The position numbers and the translations under genes are program-made. This document shows, in pieces, positions 35,276-40,965 of a stretch of 40,965 nt of DNA. The first letter of the stretch is position 1. The number at the start of each line of letters is the position of its first letter. Source of the stretch: Gammaproteobacteria bacterium (GTDB taxonomy: Bacteria; Pseudomonadota; Gammaproteobacteria; GCA-2400775). The notes under the pieces are model-generated. The model was not told the origin of the DNA. It worked only from the letters and a program-made list of their open reading frames with translations, and made no database searches. The DNA lies in the NCBI GenBank assembly GCA_015492075.1, contig WGFU01000042.1, positions 1-40,965 on the forward strand. The letters are read 5' to 3'.

Positions 35276-38200
35276 ATGTTGCTACGCTGTCTATTTTTTA
35301 TCCTCTTGCTTACTGGTACGCAGGCCAACGCCGCCATTCATCACGCACTCAGCGTTGTTATCGATCCGTCAACATCACATATCAACGTCGAGGATACCTT
35401 GAGTTTTCCCTCCACCTTACAAAGCAAGCAAGACATTGAGTTTTTATTGCACCGGAACTTGGTTCTAAAACCCAACCGTCATGTCGAGCGGCTGTCGTCA
35501 GATAATATTCCTCCACACTTAAGTTTGTACCGTATAAAATCAATACCAGATTCCAGCGACATACACCTTAGCTATTCTGGGGCGATCAAACATGATCTGC
35601 AGCAATCAGGTGAGGAAAGCGCTCGCAGCTTTAGTTCGACACTGGGCATCATTGACAAGGCAGGTGTCTTTCTCGATGGCGACACGGCATGGTATCCCTA
35701 TATTCCAGACCAACTCGTCAACTTTGAACTTGCTATCAACATACCGTCACCGTGGCTTGCTGTCAGCGCCGGAGAAAAAACCGCTGAGTCCACATCCAAT
35801 GGTAGCAACTCGGTTCGTTGGGTGGAACACGCGCCGCAGGATGATATCTACCTTGTCGCTGCACCCTTTACTCTTTATACGCGGCAAGCAGGCAACGTGG
35901 AAGTTCAAGTGTATCTGCGCCAAGATGACCCTTCATTAGCGCAACAATACCTGGGTACCGCCGCCCAATACCTGGCCATGTATCAAAAATTCCTCGGTCA
36001 ATATCCATACCAAAAGTTTGCTGCCATCGAGAATTTCTGGGAAACCGGCTATGGCATGCCCTCTTTTACCTTGCTCGGACCACGTGTCATGCGCTTTCCA
36101 TTTGTTTTACACGGCTCCTACCCACATGAAATTTTGCATAATTGGTGGGGCAACGGTGTCTTTGTCGACTACGAAGGTGGTAACTGGGCCGAGGGGCTGA
36201 CAGCCTACCTCGCCGATCATCTTATCGCCGAGCAACGCGGTAATGGAGCCAATTACCGTCGCAATAATTTACAAAAATACAGTGACTATGTGAGCAGCGG
36301 CCGTGACTTTCCATTAAATCAGTTTCGTTCGCGCCACGATTCTGCATCAGAAGCGATTGGTTACGGCAAGGCACTCATGTTGTTCCACATGCTGCGCAAC
36401 GAACTCGGTGACGACACCTTTAGCCGTGGCCTACGCCAGTTCTATAAAAAATACCGTTTCAGCAAGGCCAGCTTTGATGACTTACGTAATACTTTTAATG
36501 AAGCCTCCGGCATGGATCTCAGCCTGTTTTTTAAGCAATGGCTCACTCGCAGCGGTGCGCCACGCTTACGCCTAGGCAAAGTCGAATACGTTAAGATGCC
36601 TGACGCTAACGACAAGCTAACTATCGAAATCGAGCAAACCCAAAACTATGCCCCCTATCAACTATCAGTACCCATCGTTGTACGGTTTGCTGACAGCTCA
36701 GACAAAAGGTTTTTCTTGTCACTCAAGGAGCGTCGAAGCAGTATTACGCTCGAAGTCAATGCAACACCTGTTGCAATTGTAGTTGATCCGGAATTTGACG
36801 TATTTCGCCGCCTTGACGCACGTGAGATTCCGTCAGCGCTATCGCAAGGTTTCGGTGCCAGCGAGGCACTCGTGGTATTGCCGGCGGCTGCCGACAACAA
36901 AACAAAAAATGCCTACCGACAATTAGTATTGCTCTGGCAGAAACGTCAACGTGTAAAATTAACCACAGTGCTGGATGCGGAGCTTGACAACCTGCCGGAT
37001 GACAGGCCGGTATGGATTTTTGGCTGGAAAAATCGCTTTCGCCAGCAGATAGCCAATCAAGTTGCCGCGCATGGCGCCCTGGTCAACGACGAGCAATTGC
37101 TTATTGACAATAACCGCTATTCACGCGCCAAACATTCGGTACTGATCACCAGCCGCCATCCTGACAATCCTGACCAGACCCTATTATGGCTAGCCACTAA
37201 CAACCTGGCTGCCCTGCCCGGGCTGGCGCGTAAACTACCGCACTACGGCAAATACAGTTATCTCGTTTTTGCAGGCGACACACCTAACAATGTCGGCAAA
37301 GGCCAATGGCAAGTTTTAAATTCACCCTTAGTCAAAGTGTTAGCTAAAGAAACTTTGCCCCCCTTAAAGATGCCAACCAGGACAGCCCTCGCCCAGCTAG
37401 CCCCGGCATTTTCTGAACAACGTATGATGGCAGATATTAGTTATCTGGCTGACAGCCGGCGCCAAGGGCGTGGCCTGGGCAGCCAGGGACTCGATGAAGC
37501 CGCTGCTTATATTGCTAACGAGTTTAATAATGCCGGTTTGCAGACCTATGACGATGACTATTACCAAGAATGGCAAGCCGACATTGAAAAGCTCGATGCC
37601 AATATCAAGCTAAGGAATGTCATTGGCGTCCTGCCCGGCACCAACCCTTCATATAAAAAACAGAGTATCGTTATCGCTGCACATTATGACCACCTAGGCA
37701 CCGGCTGGCCGGATGTTCGCGCTGGTAACGAAGGAAAAGTTCACCCTGGTGCGGACGACAATGCCAGCGGTGTCGCCGTCATGCTGGAACTCGCGCGCGT
37801 GCTCGGCAAACACTGGCGGCCTGAACGCAGCATACTGTTTATCGCCTTTACCGGTGAAGAGGCAGGCCTGCTTGGCTCAAGCCACTATACAAGCAACAGT
37901 GCTCCCTACCCGGCAAAACAGGCCATGGCGATACTTAACCTCGACAGCATCGGCCGCCTGGGTGACAGGCCGATCAGTATATTTGGCGCTGACTCTGCCA
38001 GCGAATGGGCTCATATTTTTCGCGGTATCGGCTTTGTGACGGGCATCAAAACCAAACTTAATGAACGCCCCTTCGGTGCCAGCGACCACGTTAACTTTCA
38101 CAACATCGGCATCCCGGGGGTACAGTTTTTTAGCGGCATTCATCTCGACTATCATCGCCCTAGCGACACCATAAATAAAGTCGACAGTGCCGGCCTAGTT

Positions 38201-38581
38201 AAAGTCGCCAGCGTTGTACGTGAGACAGTGGAGTATTTAGCCAAGCGACCCGAGCGTTTAAGCGCACAACTAGGCGCGACAAACCTGCCTGATGGCGGCC
38301 AGGTGCCAACACAGGGAAGAAAAATCAGCATCGGTACTGTACCTGATTTTGACTACACTGATGACGGCATTCGCTTAAGCGACGTCATTGCCGGCTCTCC
38401 CGCTGCAAAAGCAGGATTACTGTCAGGTGATATCTTGCAAGCCATTAATGGTGGAGCCATTAACGATCTCCAAGCCTATGCGAACGTCTTGCGCAATACC
38501 CGGGCTGGAGAAATTCTAGTTATCGAATACTCTCGAAATGGCGTGACCAAAAAAACTGCAGTCACTGCCATAAAACGCTAG
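35276..38581 (+). CDS. Secreted fusion of M1-type and M28-type metallopeptidases with a C-terminal PDZ domain
   Basis: The 1101-residue protein has a signal peptide (MLLRCLFFILLLTGTQANAA). Part one (about 20-430) is an M1/gluzincin aminopeptidase: HEILH at 284-288, with the third zinc ligand E306 in NWAEGLTAYLADH (spacing of 18, as in M1). A linking region of unknown fold covers about 500-700. Part two (about 715-995) is an M28 zinc aminopeptidase: H803 and D805 in AAHYDHLG, D827/D828 in HPGADDNASG, E861/E862 in AFTGEEAGLLGS, D890 in LNLDSIGRL and H960 in DYHRPSDT. Part three (about 1015-1100) is a PDZ domain (VIAGSPAAKAGLLSGDILQA). All key residues are intact in both peptidase parts. The likely role is stepwise peptide breakdown in the periplasm or outside the cell; the substrate is unknown. 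Confidence 0.88.
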   Translation: MLLRCLFFILLLTGTQANAAIHHALSVVIDPSTSHINVEDTLSFPSTLQSKQDIEFLLHRNLVLKPNRHVERLSSDNIPPHLSLYRIKSIPDSSDIHLSYSGAIKHDLQQSGEESARSFSSTLGIIDKAGVFLDGDTAWYPYIPDQLVNFELAINIPSPWLAVSAGEKTAESTSNGSNSVRWVEHAPQDDIYLVAAPFTLYTRQAGNVEVQVYLRQDDPSLAQQYLGTAAQYLAMYQKFLGQYPYQKFAAIENFWETGYGMPSFTLLGPRVMRFPFVLHGSYPHEILHNWWGNGVFVDYEGGNWAEGLTAYLADHLIAEQRGNGANYRRNNLQKYSDYVSSGRDFPLNQFRSRHDSASEAIGYGKALMLFHMLRNELGDDTFSRGLRQFYKKYRFSKASFDDLRNTFNEASGMDLSLFFKQWLTRSGAPRLRLGKVEYVKMPDANDKLTIEIEQTQNYAPYQLSVPIVVRFADSSDKRFFLSLKERRSSITLEVNATPVAIVVDPEFDVFRRLDAREIPSALSQGFGASEALVVLPAAADNKTKNAYRQLVLLWQKRQRVKLTTVLDAELDNLPDDRPVWIFGWKNRFRQQIANQVAAHGALVNDEQLLIDNNRYSRAKHSVLITSRHPDNPDQTLLWLATNNLAALPGLARKLPHYGKYSYLVFAGDTPNNVGKGQWQVLNSPLVKVLAKETLPPLKMPTRTALAQLAPAFSEQRMMADISYLADSRRQGRGLGSQGLDEAAAYIANEFNNAGLQTYDDDYYQEWQADIEKLDANIKLRNVIGVLPGTNPSYKKQSIVIAAHYDHLGTGWPDVRAGNEGKVHPGADDNASGVAVMLELARVLGKHWRPERSILFIAFTGEEAGLLGSSHYTSNSAPYPAKQAMAILNLDSIGRLGDRPISIFGADSASEWAHIFRGIGFVTGIKTKLNERPFGASDHVNFHNIGIPGVQFFSGIHLDYHRPSDTINKVDSAGLVKVASVVRETVEYLAKRPERLSAQLGATNLPDGGQVPTQGRKISIGTVPDFDYTDDGIRLSDVIAGSPAAKAGLLSGDILQAINGGAINDLQAYANVLRNTRAGEILVIEYSRNGVTKKTAVTAIKR

Positions 38582-38752
38582 GCCGAAACTGCGACAAAGA
38601 TCATGCTCTGATCAACAAATAGCGCGCATGGTTAATTTGACAAAACATGCGCCAGCAGTATGTTCCACTTCGGATCGTGATGAAGCACTCTACCAACCAT
38701 GACTGATAACAAATTACTGTTGGCAATATAACCGTCGCAGTCCTTGATTAAC

Positions 38753-38782
38753 TTGAGTTTTATTGAGCATAAGCGCTAGTAT
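38753..38782 (+). promoter_or_regulatory. Possible promoter upstream of the second HNH gene
   Basis: TTGAGT (38753-38758) is followed after 18 bases by TAGTAT (38777-38782), four of six matches each. It lies about 43 bases before the ATG at 38826, in a 244-base gap with no other gene. Pattern match only. Confidence 0.3.
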
Positions 38783-38825
38783 TAAGGTTTATCGGGCAAG
38801 CGTAGCGAATACGAGGAGCATTAAC

Positions 38826-39389
38826 ATGCACCCGCTGATTCTAAGGCTAGATCGTACTGGCAAGGCAATGGGCTGGATTAACTGGCAAGATGCCGCCACG
38901 CTCTATAGCAAGGACATGGTGACTTGGACCTTGGGCGAAAACCGCTTCTGTATTCGCGGTGGCTATAATCGTGTCTCAGGTGAGCGCTCCTGGATTGAAA
39001 TCGATTCCATCATCGCCACCCATGGTCTCGCCAACGGCAACAAATTCGCAGTCGTGCCCCCGTTAACCAATCGTGAGCTATTCCGTCGCGACCAGCACCT
39101 CTGTATGTACTGTGTAGACACTTTCTCTGATGGACATCTAACACGCGATCATGTCATTCCTATCTCGCGTGGTGGTGCAGATATGTGGACCAATGTCGTT
39201 ACAGCCTGTGTTAAATGCAACCAACGCAAGGGCTGTCGCACACCTGAACAAGCGCACATGAAACTGCACGCGGTACCTTACGCACCCAATTTTGCTGAAT
39301 GGCTGGTTTTGCGCAACCGCCGTATCCTCAGCGATCAAATGGACTTCCTGAAAAGCCAGTTCGGCAAGAAAAAGCGGGGCTTGAATTAA
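38826..39389 (+). CDS. HNH endonuclease family protein
   Basis: The 187-residue protein from ATG 38826 has a GAGGAG ribosome site. The N-terminus (PLILRLDRTGKAMGWINWQD) leads to the C-terminal zinc-ribbon HNH motif: LCMYCVDTFSDGHLTRDHVI then PISRGGADMWTNVVTACVKC and NQRKGCRTPEQAHM (CxxC, DHVxP, N, CxxCN). This form is widespread in gammaproteobacterial chromosomes as a stand-alone gene; its role is unclear. The upstream 21 open codons lack family similarity. It differs from the frameshifted HNH protein at 502-1019 apart from the core motif. Confidence 0.9.
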   Translation: MHPLILRLDRTGKAMGWINWQDAATLYSKDMVTWTLGENRFCIRGGYNRVSGERSWIEIDSIIATHGLANGNKFAVVPPLTNRELFRRDQHLCMYCVDTFSDGHLTRDHVIPISRGGADMWTNVVTACVKCNQRKGCRTPEQAHMKLHAVPYAPNFAEWLVLRNRRILSDQMDFLKSQFGKKKRGLN

Positions 39390-39419
39390 AAAAAACAGCC
39401 CCACACCAGCGTGCGGGGC
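39388..39419 (-). terminator. Strong intrinsic terminator on the minus strand, no gene assigned
   Basis: On the minus strand GCCCCGCAC pairs with GTGTGGGGC (one G-U) around GCTG, followed by TG and eight Ts. On the plus strand the stem has an A/C mismatch and no T-tract, so it is oriented for minus-strand transcripts. It abuts the stop of the plus-strand HNH gene, and no recognised minus-strand gene leads into it. Confidence 0.75.
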
Positions 39420-39737
39420 CAACTGAACGAACATCATAATGCCAGGAGAGATAAAGCTGGCATGCCTAAGCACTATTCGATACTGGCAAACGTCTCCGCT
39501 AACAGTATCGATTTGGCGAGACAACGACCCCAATTCTACGCCACCCGTGCTGAATCGCAGCCAAACATGCCCCTTCTTCTCTAATGCCTGGTCCACTGCA
39601 CCTTGGTCAAGCCTTCAGCCAACGCCACTGACCCATCGCCAAATAAACTATTGATAAATTTTTGCAATACGTAACCTATCTATAATATAATTTAGCTATG
39701 ATTATAGCCTTTATAGAGATAGAACCAAACCAAACCA
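39390..39737. other. 348-base stretch between HNH gene and gpmA; possible unannotated minus-strand transcript
   Basis: No recognised protein gene. On the minus strand TTGGTT (39723-39728), 16 bases, then TATAAT (39701-39706) makes a plausible promoter firing toward the terminator at 39388-39419, which would give an RNA of about 305 bases. The minus-strand open frame starting with GTG at 39596 (MDQALEKKGHVWLRFSTGGV) matches nothing I know and runs on into the HNH gene. On the plus strand, TTTGCA (39661-39666) with TAATAT (39683-39688, spacing 16) may serve gpmA. Confidence 0.35.
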
Positions 39738-40451
39738 ATGAGTGAACACAGTAAAATTGTATTTATACGCCATGCACAAAGTCAGTGGAACCTGGAAAAC
39801 CGTTTTTCCGGATGGGCCGATATGCCACTGTCATCCAAGGGTGAAGCAGAAGGCCAACAAGCTGCCAAGCTTATTGCCAGCCACCACATCCCGTTCGATT
39901 ATGCCTATAGCTCTATGCTGACTCGCGCCAAAACGACTTTAGAAATAATTCTGGAGGCAATTCCGCAACAGCCAAGCGTTGACATCGATTGGCGCATTAA
40001 TGAGCGCCATTATGGTGCCCTGCAAGGCATGAACAAAACTGAAACCCTGGAAAAATACGGCGAGCAACAGTATTTTCGCTGGCGCCGCGGCTACGCCGAC
40101 CATCCGCCTGCGCTGGCAGATGATGATCCACGCCACCCTCGTTTTGACCCGTTATTTGATGAGCTACCGCGAGACATCTTGCCTAACACTGAAAGCCTGG
40201 CTGATACCGAAAAACGTATTGTCGAATTTTGGCAGGAAAAAATCCTACCGCAAATACGCGGCGGCAAGAACATCTTGATTTCAGCGCACGGCAACACCTT
40301 ACGCGCACTGTTCAAACACTTGAATAAGCTATCGGTCGATGAGGTTGAAAAACTTGAGGTACCAACCGGCAAACCGATTCTCTATAGCTTTGACCAGCAT
40401 GCTAAAGTTTTGCATTCAGAGTATCTGGCAGAGAAAGCCACCGCCTGCTAA
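39738..40451 (+). CDS. gpmA: 2,3-bisphosphoglycerate-dependent phosphoglycerate mutase
   Basis: The 237-residue histidine phosphatase-fold enzyme has the N-terminal IRHAQSQWNLENRFSGWADM with phospho-His12; the usual RHGES reads RHAQS here. INERHYGALQGMNK and the second catalytic histidine in ILISAHGNTLRALFKHL are intact. It interconverts 3- and 2-phosphoglycerate in glycolysis. There is no clear Shine-Dalgarno; the leader just before the ATG is an ACCAA repeat. It converges with the HopJ gene after six bases. Confidence 0.95.
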   Translation: MSEHSKIVFIRHAQSQWNLENRFSGWADMPLSSKGEAEGQQAAKLIASHHIPFDYAYSSMLTRAKTTLEIILEAIPQQPSVDIDWRINERHYGALQGMNKTETLEKYGEQQYFRWRRGYADHPPALADDDPRHPRFDPLFDELPRDILPNTESLADTEKRIVEFWQEKILPQIRGGKNILISAHGNTLRALFKHLNKLSVDEVEKLEVPTGKPILYSFDQHAKVLHSEYLAEKATAC

Positions 40452-40457
40452 CAACAA

Positions 40458-40829
40458 TCAGTCTGACACAAGGCTAGAAACTGGCGGCTTAAGCTGTAAG
40501 GCCTCACCGCTAAATTCAATCCCCGCCCAACCGGTTCGCATAAAGTTGCGAATATTCTGATGGTCGTTACCATCGGGATTCTTTAGCACGTCATCTCGAT
40601 AATAAGCACCAAAGCAGGCTAGTGCCTGCGCCGCTGTCAAACTCTGTTGTTGAGCAAAAGCAAACACTTTACATGAACCGGAGTTTTCGCCGGCCCGGTT
40701 TACCTGCTTACCGTTTTTAAATTCCGTAGGAGTGAAATGGTAAAAGGCTTCGATAAGCGCCAGAGTATCGCCAAACTCTATGATTTCAGGCGATACTTTG
40801 AGTTTTGTGATAAAGGCTTTGAGATTCAT
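40458..40829 (-). CDS. HopJ type III effector family protein
   Basis: The 123-residue protein from ATG 40829 has the HopJ pattern: IEAFYHFTPTEFKNGKQVNR, NSGSCKVFAFAQQQSLTAAQ and ALACFGAYYRDDVLKNPDGN followed by DHQNIRNFMRTGW. The family is named after a Pseudomonas syringae effector candidate but is common in bacteria without type III secretion, and no secretion genes are in the window. The function is unknown. A GTG two codons upstream is also open. Confidence 0.9.
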   Translation of the reverse strand: MNLKAFITKLKVSPEIIEFGDTLALIEAFYHFTPTEFKNGKQVNRAGENSGSCKVFAFAQQQSLTAAQALACFGAYYRDDVLKNPDGNDHQNIRNFMRTGWAGIEFSGEALQLKPPVSSLVSD

Positions 40830-40849
40830 GGCCACCCCTATTATATTAA

Positions 40850-40965
40850 GGAACCTCTGAACAAGCCCTAAATTTTGAGAAAACAGCTAAAAACAAGCAA
40901 TTCTGCTCTGACTGCTCAACATTTTCTGCCCATTTGGCAGATTTCAGGCGTAATCCGCCTATGAA
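40850..40965. mobile_element. Possible end of an IS5-like insertion sequence (cut by window edge)
   Basis: Just upstream of the HopJ gene the sequence changes character with GGAACCTCTGAACAAGCCCT, which resembles the terminal inverted repeat of some IS5-family elements. The flanking TTAA could be part of the target site. No transposase codons fall inside the window. This rests on my recollection of such ends only. Confidence 0.4.

Noticed and set aside
39138-39596. 152-aa minus-strand open frame across the terminator and into the HNH gene
   Set aside because: It would read through a strong terminator and has a GTG start without a ribosome site; part of it is a shadow of the HNH gene. A non-coding or shorter transcript is more likely.
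40458-40829. HopJ as evidence of type III secretion
   Set aside because: The family is widespread in non-pathogens and no secretion or chaperone genes are near.

Overview
The window looks like a chromosomal segment of a gammaproteobacterium. The evidence is gene order: der-bamB-yfgM-hisS-pilW-rlmN-ndk, trmJ/iscR divergent from suhB, and mutS with ycgL/ycgN/fdxA. Lineage-typical families (YcgL, YcgN, YajQ, HopJ, PurT, DUF4404) agree. A genus cannot be assigned from this sequence alone. An AddAB-like pair, an Azotobacter-RhdA-like sulfurtransferase and a 7Fe ferredoxin fit a free-living environmental species. No rRNA, tRNA, CRISPR array or prophage was seen.

Layout. 1-1020 is decayed accessory DNA: the 3' end of an IS256-type element abutting an isochorismatase remnant, then an HNH nuclease gene that is frameshifted at an A7 run. 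1351-2268 is a secreted M23 peptidase. 2287-9182 is a minus-strand housekeeping run (ndk, rlmN, pilW, hisS, yfgM, bamB, der) with several 1-4 nt overlaps; the usual rodZ and ispG are absent from their normal place between pilW and hisS. 9310-11076 is an SLC13/RCK_C permease. 11264-13416 is iscR-cysteine desulfurase-iscA on the minus strand, without iscU but with an IscR-type operator upstream. trmJ and suhB are divergent at 13.5-15.1 kb. 15.2-16.5 kb holds a small orphan gene and an RhdA-like rhodanese.

16.6-27.0 kb is a plus-strand run: mutS, ycgL, ycgN, fdxA, addB-like, addA-like. It links mismatch repair, iron-sulfur/cysteine-cluster proteins and a two-subunit helicase-nuclease whose AddB subunit itself carries a four-cysteine Fe-S staple. 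27.3-33.1 kb has msrB, purT, a Sel1-like lipoprotein, DUF4404, a YbaK-type deacylase, a Kef-type antiporter and yajQ. 33.1-38.6 kb is the least familiar part: a hendecad-repeat lipoprotein with a heptanucleotide tandem repeat in its upstream region, an unrecognised Rossmann-like protein, a DUF389 membrane protein and a very large M1 + M28 + PDZ peptidase fusion. 38.8-40.8 kb has a second HNH protein, an orphan minus-strand terminator suggesting an unannotated transcript, gpmA and a HopJ-family gene. The last ~115 bases resemble the end of another insertion sequence.

Most of the window is ordinary core genome. I do not see a convincing undescribed defence or biosynthetic system. The best leads are the HNH frameshift at a slippery run, the iscU-less isc locus with an inverted-repeat interval where iscU should be, the M1-M28-PDZ fusion, the heptamer repeat before the lipoprotein gene, and the orphan promoter/terminator pair before gpmA.
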